Notes under the pieces: model-generated
Databases searched by the model: none
Seen by the model: the letters and a program-made list of their open reading frames with translations, nothing else
What the model was told of the DNA's origin: nothing
Made by a program: the position numbers and the translations under genes
In this document: positions 7,928 through 14,757 of the stretch, piece by piece
Position numbering within the stretch: position 1 is the first letter of the stretch
How the letters are laid out: each line of letters starts with the position of its first letter
DNA from: Candidatus Zipacnadia bacterium
GTDB lineage: Bacteria > Armatimonadota > Zipacnadia > Zipacnadales > UBA5352
Direction of reading: 5' to 3'
DNA length: 14,864 nucleotides
Assembly (NCBI GenBank): GCA_029820915.1
Contig: JALGUI010000024.1
Span: forward strand, 1-14,864

Positions 7928-7945
7928 TACGGGTCGCTTTGTGCC

Positions 7946-7980
7946 GCCCTCGTTGGCGGAGTCCTGCCGTGTGCCGCCGG
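7946..7980. repeat. 35-bp direct repeat, copy 1
   Basis: This copy starts GCCCTCGTTGGCGGAGTCC and matches 31 of 35 bases of the copy at 8069-8103, without gaps. It lies just upstream of the GT4 start, inside the probable leader of that gene. CCGCC (7944-7948) and GGCGG (7955-7959) in and beside the copy form a 5-bp hairpin. Confidence 0.6.
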
Positions 7981-8010
7981 TTTATACCACACGAGTGGCG
8001 GGGGCCGCAA
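7981..8010 (-). promoter_or_regulatory. Candidate promoter for the GT4-Wzy-GT2 block
   Basis: On the minus strand TATAAA (7986-7981) forms a good -10 element in an otherwise GC-rich gap. TTGCGG (8010-8005) sits 18 nt upstream as a weak -35. Transcription would begin near 7974 and give a leader of about 47 nt containing repeat copy 1. The -10 is credible; the -35 match and the 18-nt spacing are marginal. Confidence 0.4.
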
Positions 8011-8041
8011 CCGACCCACGCTCCCGCCCGCCACCGTATGT

Positions 8042-8067
8042 CGTGTGCCGTAGCCGTGTGCCGCCAG
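8042..8067. repeat. Tandem 13-bp repeat, two copies
   Basis: CGTGTGCCGTAGC (8042-8054) is followed directly by CGTGTGCCGCCAG (8055-8067). GTGTGCCG also occurs at 7969-7976. The repeat abuts copy 2 of the 35-bp repeat. The period and the TGCCGT core recall the tandem repeat at 14389-14427. The rest of the 7928-8144 gap has no supportable gene. Confidence 0.5.
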
Positions 8068-8068
8068 C

Positions 8069-8103
8069 GCCCTCGTTGGCAGAGTCCTGTCGTGCGGCGC
8101 CGG
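8069..8103. repeat. 35-bp direct repeat, copy 2
   Basis: This is the second copy of the 7946-7980 repeat, offset by 123 bp, with four substitutions. It overlaps a compact hairpin GGCGC-CGG-GCGCC (8096-8108) lying about 40 nt downstream of the stop of the 8145-9173 GT2 gene. That hairpin has no T-tract, so terminator function is unproven. Confidence 0.6.
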
Positions 8104-8144
8104 GCGCCCCCGCCGGTGTATCGACGGGACAGGAGAGCGGCCCG

Positions 8145-9173
8145 TCAATCCGCGCGACCGGCCAGATACTGCCGCACGCCGCCGATTAGCCCCCACCGGC
8201 CGACGAAGAGTTCGAGGTGCCTGGCGCGGCGCTCCACGGTGAACAGGGCCCTGAACAGGCGCCGGTTGCGTCCGGCCAGACCGGCCAGCATGCGCAGTCT
8301 CGGGCCGGGCGCGGGCAACGTGCTGATCTCCTGGAGGTAGCGCTCGGCTTCCTCCCGCTCGCCCCGCCGCAGGTGCGCCCAGGCCAGCCGCAGGAGCCGC
8401 TCACCGTACGCCTCTGAGAACTCGCGCGGGGTCAGCGGTGACTGATAGCCATCGTGTTGGACGCGCGGGTCCATCTTCTCGACCACGCGCAGCATGTCCC
8501 AGGCGTGCCGGGTGATGCTGCCGCCCGTGATGGCCCCCTCGCCCCGCACGTAGACGTACAGCGGCTCGTTCAGCAGCGCGAAGGCCTGGCCGGATGCGAC
8601 GATGCGGCAGAACAGATCCAGGTCCTCCCCGCACACGATGTCGCAGTCATACCCCCCTAGTGCGCGGAAGACGTCGGCCCGGCACAGCATCGAGGGGGCG
8701 ATCGGGTTGCGATGGCCGCGCAGCAGGTCCTGGACGCTCAGCTCGCGCAGCCGCGGACCGCCCCTGCTCAGCCACGGGTAGCGCCGGTCCCCGGCGACCG
8801 CGATGCCGTTGGTGGCGATAGCGCCGATGCGCGGGTTGTCGGACAGGGCCGCGAGCTGGCGCTCGATCTTTCCGGGCGTCCACTGGTCGTCCGAGTCGAG
8901 CGTGGCCAGGAACTCACCGGAGGCCACTGCGGCGGCCGCATTCCGCGCCGCGGCCGGGCCCGCGTTCTCCTGCTCGATGTACGATGCCTCCGGGCACAGC
9001 TCCCCGATGACCGCTGCCGTGTCGTCCGTGGAGCCATCGTTGCAGATGACGATCTCGATGTTCGGGTACGTCTGTCTGCGAATGGACTCGATGGCGTCGC
9101 CGATGGTGTCGGCGGAGTTGTACGCCGGGATGATGGCGCTGACCAGCGGCCCGCTCGATACCGGGGCGGTCAT
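8145..9173 (-). CDS. Family 2 glycosyltransferase (GT-A), paralogue of the 4335-5387 gene
   Basis: This is a 342-residue soluble GT2. Motifs in order are VSAIIPAYNSADTI (11-24), ICNDGSTDDT (43-52), TLDSDDQW (91-98) with the DXD metal site at D93 and D95, SMLCRADVFRALGGYD (161-176), a GEDLDLF acid block (182-188), and NEPLYV (202-207). A helical tail from about residue 245 includes SPLTPREFSEAYGERL and EEAERYLQEISTLP. The same blocks in the same order occur in the 4335-5387 protein, so the two are full-length paralogues. The ATG at 9173 overlaps the stop of the pyruvyl transferase by 4 bp (ATGA), indicating translational coupling; its own ribosome site is weak. It is the last gene of the upstream block. 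It probably adds one sugar to the repeat unit in the cytoplasm, with unknown donor. The frame is open further upstream, but that stretch lies inside the neighbour and is not family-like. Confidence 0.93.
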   Translation of the reverse strand: MTAPVSSGPLVSAIIPAYNSADTIGDAIESIRRQTYPNIEIVICNDGSTDDTAAVIGELCPEASYIEQENAGPAAARNAAAAVASGEFLATLDSDDQWTPGKIERQLAALSDNPRIGAIATNGIAVAGDRRYPWLSRGGPRLRELSVQDLLRGHRNPIAPSMLCRADVFRALGGYDCDIVCGEDLDLFCRIVASGQAFALLNEPLYVYVRGEGAITGGSITRHAWDMLRVVEKMDPRVQHDGYQSPLTPREFSEAYGERLLRLAWAHLRRGEREEAERYLQEISTLPAPGPRLRMLAGLAGRNRRLFRALFTVERRARHLELFVGRWGLIGGVRQYLAGRAD

Positions 9174-10270
9174 GGTCGTACGGCCTCGGCCAGCAGCTCG
9201 AAGTTCCGGCGGGCAGCGATGAGGCTCTCCTCCAGCGGAACCGTTGCCTGCGGCACCTCGCCGCCCAGCAGTGCCTCGAGCGCGTCGGTCAGCGGGCCCG
9301 ACGCCAGGTCGTCCGTGGGCATCATGCTCTCTGCCGGGAGCCCTGTCATCTCCGCGAACCCGGCGATCTTCGGGTGGTAGTTGAGCGCGAAGATGGGAAC
9401 GTCGGCGATGTACGAAAAGATGGCCGCGTGCAGCCGGAAGCTCAGCATCCAGTCGCAGGCCGCCACCTCGGCCAGCGTCTCGCGCGCGTCGGAGGCGTAT
9501 GGGAAGACGATCGTGCGCTCCGGCTCCCGCAGCCTGCTCCGCATGTACCGGGCGGCCCACAGGTCGCTGACATGGCCGCGGTGGAAGCAGACAAACTTCA
9601 CCAGGAGATCGGGGTTCTCCGCCATGAGAACGTTGAGGGACTGTGCGATGAGGTCGTGCAGCTCAACATCGCGAGCCCGGTCGCCGGAGATGGCGTCGTT
9701 GAACGGGTTGGTGGACACCCCCAGCACCGGCCGGCTCGGCCGGTGGCCGGTCGCCGGCGGCTCGTCGGCCAGCAACAGCGCCATGTCGTGGGTGGGGCGG
9801 ACATCGCCCTGTGCGCCGATCTCCTCGAGCACCCGCAGCGACGCGCGGTCGCGTAGCGTTATCAGCGTCGCCTGCTCCACGATCTCGCGCGTTCGAGATG
9901 CCGCCTTGCTGCCGTGCAGCGGACCCACGCTCACCCCGAGGTAGATGCGCGCCGTGCCGAATCGGCGCGCCAGCGCCGACATGCGCAGGTGCGTCGCCAG
10001 GATGCGGCCGCGCTCGGAGTGCTCCTGGATGACACCACCCCCGCCGTACAGCATTACGTCGCTGCGTGCCACCGTGGAGGCGAGTGCGAAGCGGCCGCGC
10101 GGCCGCCCGGACAGCCGCAGCGAGGTGTTCGGGATCGCTGACTCGATGCCCGGCGTCACGCACACCGAGGCGGCGGGGAACAGCCGGTCCAGCTCGCGCA
10201 GAATCACCAGCAGCAGGGCGTCGTCCCCGACGTTTCTGCCCCCATAGTATCCGCGCAGGAAGATCCTCAT
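9170..10270 (-). CDS. Polysaccharide pyruvyl transferase family protein (CsaB/WcaK-like)
   Basis: This is a 366-residue protein of the polysaccharide pyruvyl transferase family, which moves pyruvate from phosphoenolpyruvate onto a sugar as a ketal. The N-terminal signature MRIFLRGYYGGRNVGDDALL is diagnostic. MLYGGGGVIQE holds the GGGG loop (76-79), LRDRASLRVLEE follows near 139-150, and the C-terminal half has the hallmark SFRLH (277-281) and NYHPKI (297-302). The ATG at 10270 starts exactly at the conserved N-terminus and has AGGGA about 5 nt upstream. A GTG at 10300, which overlaps the preceding stop as GTGA, is an alternative adding ten residues. The gene overlaps the next GT2 by 4 bp. Family members act in the cytoplasm on wall-polymer or exopolysaccharide precursors, so the polymer is predicted to carry acidic pyruvate ketals. 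Some family members are annotated without demonstrated activity. Confidence 0.92.
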   Translation of the reverse strand: MRIFLRGYYGGRNVGDDALLLVILRELDRLFPAASVCVTPGIESAIPNTSLRLSGRPRGRFALASTVARSDVMLYGGGGVIQEHSERGRILATHLRMSALARRFGTARIYLGVSVGPLHGSKAASRTREIVEQATLITLRDRASLRVLEEIGAQGDVRPTHDMALLLADEPPATGHRPSRPVLGVSTNPFNDAISGDRARDVELHDLIAQSLNVLMAENPDLLVKFVCFHRGHVSDLWAARYMRSRLREPERTIVFPYASDARETLAEVAACDWMLSFRLHAAIFSYIADVPIFALNYHPKIAGFAEMTGLPAESMMPTDDLASGPLTDALEALLGGEVPQATVPLEESLIAARRNFELLAEAVRP

Positions 10271-10296
10271 GGCATCCCTGGTCCGTCCCGGCCGGC

Positions 10297-11892
10297 TCAC
10301 ATGTAACCGAGGTCCTTGAGGCGGTTCTCAACCAGCGTCGCCTCGTCCTCGCTGTACCCGTCCTCGCTTACGTCCGAGCGCTCGGCGCTGGCCTCCGCCG
10401 TCACGCTCACGTCGCCGTCCCGCAGCATGTCCGCCAGCGGCCTCCCGTCCATGTACGAAGGCACCGCCAGCCCCAGCACCTGCAGCAGCGTGGGCGTGAT
10501 GTCCTGCAGCGATGCGCCCACGACCTCCGCACCGGCCTTGAAGCTCGGGCCCGTGCCCAGCAGGATGCCCTCAAGCCGGTGCGTGCCACGCACGATGTCC
10601 GGGTCTACGGCCACCGCCTCCTCCGGCGTCAGGAACGCCGGCTGCGAGCGCAGGTACGGGCGCGGCGGCAGGGTCAGCGTCTGCCCGTCCGTGGTCATTG
10701 CGCACAGGTCGGGCATCAGGTGCGCCCATTCGCCGTCGAACAACTCCTCGCGAGTTCGCACGTCGAAATGCGCCCACGGGGCCTTCGATGTGCGCACCTC
10801 GCGCAGCGTCTGCACGATCTCCTCCAGCGCCTGCTCGGCGCCGTCCGCGGGGATGATCCCCTTCGGCTCGCGGCCGGCCAGGTTCAGGCGCAGGCTGAGG
10901 TGCGTGATCATCGAGTACACCCGGCTGCGCTCCCAGCGCAGGTCGCGGGTGATGGGGCTGATGATGCCGCGCGGCGCCGCGCCCGGCGTCCTCAGCCGCC
11001 GGGCGATGCCGCGGCGCAGGCGGTTGAGGAAGAAGGCCACCTCCGACACGCGGTCGATGAGTCCCAGGTCCTCCAGCAGCCGCGGCAGGTTCATGTACAG
11101 ATTCACCGGACCGCTGCCGTGGTCGGACAGAACCAGCAGGTCCGTGTCATCGCCGGCGAGCTGCGTTATCTCCCCCAGCAGCCGGTCGGCGCGGACGTAG
11201 GTGTCGCGCAGCACTTCGTCGGCATTCGCGGGGCGGATCGACGGGTCGGCGAGCCAGTGGTGCTGCACGGCGTCGGTGTAGGTGATGACCGCGATGAAGA
11301 GGTCAACCGGGCGCGTGGTAAGCAGTTCGCGGATGAGCGCCAGGCGCCGGTCCATCGTGCGCTGCATCTTGTCCACGCGGTAGTGACCGTCGCGGCGCGC
11401 GACGATCTCCATCGACAGGTCGGGAACGACGCCCAGCACCTCGTCCCGGATATCTCGCGGCCAGAAGGCGTTGGGCGTCACCGCCGGCGCGCCGATCATG
11501 CCGGAGACCATGTACCCGTCGATCTGCTCGGCCGGCCAGGTCATCGGGACATTGACCGCGCCGACGCGCAGGCCGTGGTCGTTGGCGATCTCCCACAGCG
11601 CCCGCACCTTGCGATCGCTGCTGCGCGTGAGTTGCCAGGTGTACGTCCCCGGCACGATGGTGTGGAAGGTGAAGAGCCCGTGCTTGCCGGGGTTGACCCC
11701 GGTGAAGATGGTGGACCACGCACACGGCGTGTGCGGCGGGAAGGTGGACTGCAGCTCGCCCCGGCAGCCGTCGCGGATCAACCGCTGCAGGTTCGGCAGC
11801 GCCCCCTGCTCGACCAGGGGCGAGATGATGTTCCAGTCGGCGCCGTCGAGGCCGATGACAATCAGCCTCGGGCTTGCCTCTGCTCCTGACAT
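10297..11892 (-). CDS. Alkaline-phosphatase-superfamily phosphodiesterase/pyrophosphatase
   Basis: This 531-residue protein belongs to the type I phosphodiesterase/nucleotide pyrophosphatase branch. Metal ligands and nucleophile are recognisable: LIVIGLDGADW gives Asp16; STFPPHTPCAWSTIFTG gives the Thr nucleophile, probably Thr55; NPGKHG follows; TDAVQHHWL gives Asp207 and His211; LSDHGSG gives Asp257-His258; GTHRLEG gives His438. An inserted region of about 280-420 separates the last two metal motifs and may set specificity. The protein ends in ENRLKDLGYM after an acidic linker, a common tail in this family. There is no signal peptide or membrane segment, so it appears cytoplasmic. The ATG at 11892 has GGGAGAG about 5 nt upstream. 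It lies 11 bp after the flippase gene and is surely in the same operon. It could hydrolyse a nucleotide-sugar, polyprenyl-phosphate or phosphodiester-modified sugar; the substrate is not readable from sequence. Confidence 0.9.
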   Translation of the reverse strand: MSGAEASPRLIVIGLDGADWNIISPLVEQGALPNLQRLIRDGCRGELQSTFPPHTPCAWSTIFTGVNPGKHGLFTFHTIVPGTYTWQLTRSSDRKVRALWEIANDHGLRVGAVNVPMTWPAEQIDGYMVSGMIGAPAVTPNAFWPRDIRDEVLGVVPDLSMEIVARRDGHYRVDKMQRTMDRRLALIRELLTTRPVDLFIAVITYTDAVQHHWLADPSIRPANADEVLRDTYVRADRLLGEITQLAGDDTDLLVLSDHGSGPVNLYMNLPRLLEDLGLIDRVSEVAFFLNRLRRGIARRLRTPGAAPRGIISPITRDLRWERSRVYSMITHLSLRLNLAGREPKGIIPADGAEQALEEIVQTLREVRTSKAPWAHFDVRTREELFDGEWAHLMPDLCAMTTDGQTLTLPPRPYLRSQPAFLTPEEAVAVDPDIVRGTHRLEGILLGTGPSFKAGAEVVGASLQDITPTLLQVLGLAVPSYMDGRPLADMLRDGDVSVTAEASAERSDVSEDGYSEDEATLVENRLKDLGYM

Positions 11893-11903
11893 GGCGTCTC
11901 TCC

Positions 11904-13448
11904 CTATGTCGGATCCGACGGCCTTCGCGGGCCGCCGCCGTGCAGTGACAGCTTCCGCCGCAAGGCGTCGAGCACCTGCCGATCATCGCGCTCGAGTCCC
12001 GCCACGGCCACTGCCGCGACGTATGCCGCCACGAAGGCCGCGCCCGGCAGCAGCAGGTCAAGCACCCATGAGCGGAAGCCGATCAGCAGCAGCGGGCAGC
12101 TCGCCAGACCGGCCACCAGTGGCACGCCCGCCGCCTTGCGCGTGTGCGCCGAGATGCGATAGAGCCACCACAACTCGCCTGCGCGCAGCACGTTGACCGC
12201 CGCGGTTGCCACCGCGGCGGCCAGCGCCAGCCCCACCAGGCCATATCGTGGCGCCAGGACGAAGCACAGCACGATATTCAGCACCGCCAACGCGGTGTTG
12301 TTCCCGGCGACCAGCCACTGGTTCCCCGACATCGCCAGCGTGACGCTCGCCGCCCCCACCGACACGTTGATGAGTTGGCCGACGCACAGGATACGCAGTG
12401 CCAACGCCCCGGCCACGAACTCCGGGCCGAAGATGCTCAGGACGCTTTCGGCCTTGAACAGCGCGAAGACCATCAGCGGGATGGTGAAGTGATAGACCCA
12501 CCGCGTTACAGTCTGGAACATCTCGCGCAGATCGTCGAGGCGCCCGGAGCTGTGCAGCCGCGAGATTATGGGGCTGAAGATCGCCGTGGTGGCCCCCAGG
12601 CCCACAGTGCCGAAGATGGCCACCCGGGAGGCGGCCCCGAACAGGCCCAGGTCGTCGGCCGACACGAAAGCCCCGCCAATCATCTGGTTGACCCGGAACA
12701 GCCCGAACTGTGCGAGCTGACTTACCGCCAGAGGCAGCGCGAACACCTGGACATTGACGAACTCATAGTGCCTCAGGTCCGCGAAGGAGATGCGCTGAAA
12801 CAGCCGCACGGCGCCATGAAGCACGATCGCGGCCGCGGCCACGCCGGCCAGCAGCATGGCGTACGCCGCCCCCGCCACCCCCAGGTCGAGCAGCCCCACC
12901 AGCACCACGATCAGCACCAGCGTGATCAGCCTGATGGCCACGCGGCCGATGACCTTGAAGCGCACATCGCGCCGCGCCACCGTCGCGTCGCTCAGTAGCG
13001 AGAAGACGAGCATCGGCGGCAGCGCAATGGCCGCGATGCGCAGCACGATGGTGAAGTCCGGCTTGTGGTAGATCCCCACCGACACCGGCTCGGGCCAGAT
13101 GGCCAGGGCCGCCGCCACCAGGCAGCCCAACGCCAGCGTGGTGAACAACGTCCCGGTGACGACGCCCCGCGTCTTCTCCGGCCGCCCCTCGCCGTCGAAA
13201 ATGCCGGCGAAGCGCATGATCGCCGCCGGGTATCCGAGCCGGAGGGACAGCGACAGCATCTCCAGCAGGCTCCGGCCCAGGTCATAGAGGCCCAGCCCCG
13301 CCCTGCCCAGCAGTCTCGAGGTGACGGGGCCCGCGATGACGCCGATGACGTGCCCCGCCAGCGAGGCGAGCAGCTCGAGGCCCCCGCCCTTGGCGATGGT
13401 GCGCACCTGGCTCTCGTAGCTATCGCGGTCCGGCGCCTCGTCCGGCAT
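11904..13448 (-). CDS. Wzx-type oligosaccharide flippase (MOP/PST superfamily)
   Basis: This 514-residue polytopic protein has about 12-14 hydrophobic segments and a short soluble start (PDEAPDRDSYESQVRT). The first helical region GLELLASLAGHVIGVIAGP and the following LLGRAGLGLYDLGRSLLEM match the usual opening of polysaccharide flippases. Cytoplasmic loops are Arg-rich (VARRDVRFKVIGR, RRKLSLHGGG), and the mid-protein block FALPLAVSQLAQFGLFRVNQMIGG begins the second half of the pseudo-symmetric fold. The role is moving undecaprenyl-diphosphate-linked repeat units from the cytoplasmic to the periplasmic leaflet. The ATG at 13448 with GAGAGGG about 10 nt upstream is preferred over a GTG at 13469 that lacks a ribosome site. 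The gap to the upstream nucleotidyltransferase is 54 bp. With the Wzy-like gene it defines a Wzx/Wzy-type assembly route. Confidence 0.92.
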   Translation of the reverse strand: MPDEAPDRDSYESQVRTIAKGGGLELLASLAGHVIGVIAGPVTSRLLGRAGLGLYDLGRSLLEMLSLSLRLGYPAAIMRFAGIFDGEGRPEKTRGVVTGTLFTTLALGCLVAAALAIWPEPVSVGIYHKPDFTIVLRIAAIALPPMLVFSLLSDATVARRDVRFKVIGRVAIRLITLVLIVVLVGLLDLGVAGAAYAMLLAGVAAAAIVLHGAVRLFQRISFADLRHYEFVNVQVFALPLAVSQLAQFGLFRVNQMIGGAFVSADDLGLFGAASRVAIFGTVGLGATTAIFSPIISRLHSSGRLDDLREMFQTVTRWVYHFTIPLMVFALFKAESVLSIFGPEFVAGALALRILCVGQLINVSVGAASVTLAMSGNQWLVAGNNTALAVLNIVLCFVLAPRYGLVGLALAAAVATAAVNVLRAGELWWLYRISAHTRKAAGVPLVAGLASCPLLLIGFRSWVLDLLLPGAAFVAAYVAAVAVAGLERDDRQVLDALRRKLSLHGGGPRRPSDPT

Positions 13449-13502
13449 CTGCGGCGGGCCCTCTCTCACGCTGTCGATGGGGCGTGCGGCCGAGGGAGAC
13501 CG

Positions 13503-14369
13503 TCAGGTCAGCGTCTCGATCGCGCCGGTCACCGCGGCCCCGACCGTGTCCGTGGCGCAGTAGACGATGCTGTCCTTGATGGTGGAGTCCTTGAGTGAGC
13601 CAGGCCCGAAGATCAGCGAGTTCTCGATGGTGCAGCCCTCCGCGGGCACCATCACGCACGATGCGCCCGGGCCGCACTCATGCCCGTGCATCTCACCGAG
13701 CTGCCTCATCACCCGAAGCACGCCCGCAAGTCCCTCGTGGTCGCCGAACTGCAGCCACGGGCCGGGCATTTGCACGGCGCGCACATCGGCCCCGGCGGTC
13801 AGTAGCCCGTCGATCCCCTGCAGAACCCGCAGCTCGCCCCGCAGTGGCGGCAGGCCATCGAGCGCGTCGAAGATGCGTTGATCGAGGCGGAACACGCCCG
13901 CGTCTACCATAGCGTCGTCGGTCCACAGGCTCGCCACCCGCCCGGCTCCGTTGCGGGAGACGCCGAGGTGGTTCTCCGGGTCATCGACTTCGATGACCGT
14001 CAACACCACGTCACCCGGGGCCTCCACCACGCCCTCCAGGGTCTCGCGCGTGGCGAGCGTGTCGCCGAGCAGCAGTAGGAACGGGCCCTCGAGCAGCTCT
14101 TGGGCGCGGATCACCGCGTCGCCGGTGCCGAGGGGGATGGGCTGGCAGGCGTAATGTACCGGCAGGCTGCCGCGGCGGTCGCCGATCTCGCCCGCAACCT
14201 GCCCGTCGGGGCCGCCGACGATGATGGCCTCGTCCACCAGGCCCTCGAGGTTGTCCAGTAGATACGTGATGAAGGCCCTGCCCCAGAACGGTATCAGGGG
14301 CTTGGGGACGAAGTTGGTCACCGGCTGAAGGCGGCTTCCCTCGCCCGCGGCCAGGATCACAGCCTGCAC
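13503..14369 (-). CDS. Sugar-1-phosphate nucleotidyltransferase with hexapeptide-like C-terminus
   Basis: This is a 288-residue nucleotidyltransferase. The N-terminus MQAVILAAGEGSRLQPVT matches the GxGTRLxPLT nucleotide loop with Arg13. VPKPLIPFWGR supplies Lys23, LGTGDAVIRAQE (80-91) is the base/sugar region, and LLLGDTL holds Asp103 of the first metal site. The second metal motif, normally WxDxGTP, reads WLQFGD (205-210), with Gln207 in place of Asp. From about 232 a short left-handed beta-helix-like tail follows (GCTIENSLIFGPGSLKDSTI). It would make an NDP-sugar for the locus; glucose-, mannose- or GlcNAc-type substrate cannot be decided. The Asp-to-Gln change raises the chance of altered metal use or reduced activity. 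The start is GTG at 14369, with GAGG 8 nt upstream. It is the first gene of the minus-strand block, 54 bp ahead of the flippase. Confidence 0.88.
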   Translation of the reverse strand: MQAVILAAGEGSRLQPVTNFVPKPLIPFWGRAFITYLLDNLEGLVDEAIIVGGPDGQVAGEIGDRRGSLPVHYACQPIPLGTGDAVIRAQELLEGPFLLLLGDTLATRETLEGVVEAPGDVVLTVIEVDDPENHLGVSRNGAGRVASLWTDDAMVDAGVFRLDQRIFDALDGLPPLRGELRVLQGIDGLLTAGADVRAVQMPGPWLQFGDHEGLAGVLRVMRQLGEMHGHECGPGASCVMVPAEGCTIENSLIFGPGSLKDSTIKDSIVYCATDTVGAAVTGAIETLT

Positions 14370-14388
14370 TCAGCCCACCTCGCGTCGT

Positions 14389-14427
14389 CGTTGCCGTCTG
14401 CCGTTGTCATCTGCCGTTGCCGTGAGG
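14389..14427. repeat. Tandem 13-bp repeat, three copies
   Basis: CGTTGCCGTCTGC (14389-14401), CGTTGTCATCTGC (14402-14414) and the partial third copy CGTTGCCGTGAGG (14415-14427) follow one another without a gap. The repeat lies 20-58 bp upstream of the nucleotidyltransferase GTG and runs into the first hairpin of the array. Similar CGTTG/GTTGTCG words recur at 14475-14490, 14551-14580 and 14662-14694. Confidence 0.6.
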
Positions 14428-14656
14428 ATGCGCAGCATCCTCACGGAGAGGCCGGCCGCCGTGCCGGCCTGTGCTGTTGTCGTCGCCGTTGTGCCCCCGC
14501 GCGGAGGTCGCCTGCGACCTCACGCCGGAGACGGCCCGCGAGGGCCACTGTCGTTGCTCCGGCGACACGGTAGTTGTCGTGCCATCAGTCATCGAACAAC
14601 GGAACGACCGAGTTGGGCCGACCTCGCCGCGGTCCTCCGGACCGCCCCTCGTGCGG
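14420..14656. repeat. Array of intergenic hairpins with variable stems
   Basis: Perfect inverted repeats occur in sequence. H1 is CCGTGAGGATGC/GCATCCTCACGG (14420-14446, 12-bp arms, 3-nt loop). H2 is AGGCCGGC/GCCGGCCT (14449-14470). H3 is GAGGTCGC/GCGACCTC (14504-14521). H4 is GGCCC/GGGCC (14533-14546). H5 is GCGGTCC/GGACCGC (14629-14645), with a weak H6 overlapping it up to 14656. H1 and H3 share outer GAGG and CCTCACG but have inner ATGC/GCAT versus TCGC/GCGA, which are compensatory changes. Hairpins come roughly in pairs separated by GTTGTCGT-rich spacers. No T-tracts follow the stems. No supportable gene is seen in 14370-14864. Confidence 0.55.
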
Positions 14657-14757
14657 CCCCTCCAACGGCAACGACCGTCAGTGCTCGTCGTTGGTAGCTG
14701 GTCGCAGGTGCCATTCAGGCCCGTCGTACCGGCTGCTGCCTCGCCTGCCCGGCCATG

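Noticed and set aside
10066..11889. A 607-codon plus-strand ORF antisense to the phosphodiesterase gene
   Set aside because: Its protein is a run of Arg, His, Val, Asp and Gln without family motifs, as expected for the mirror of a GC-rich gene. The minus strand carries a complete metal-ligand set.
14407..14592. A 61-codon minus-strand ORF upstream of the nucleotidyltransferase
   Set aside because: It is built from the hairpins and 13-bp repeats, has no ribosome site, and its composition follows the repeat sequence.
14389..14656. CRISPR array
   Set aside because: There are no regular direct repeats of 23-40 bp with unique equal spacers; the elements are hairpins with differing stems plus short 13-bp tandem units.
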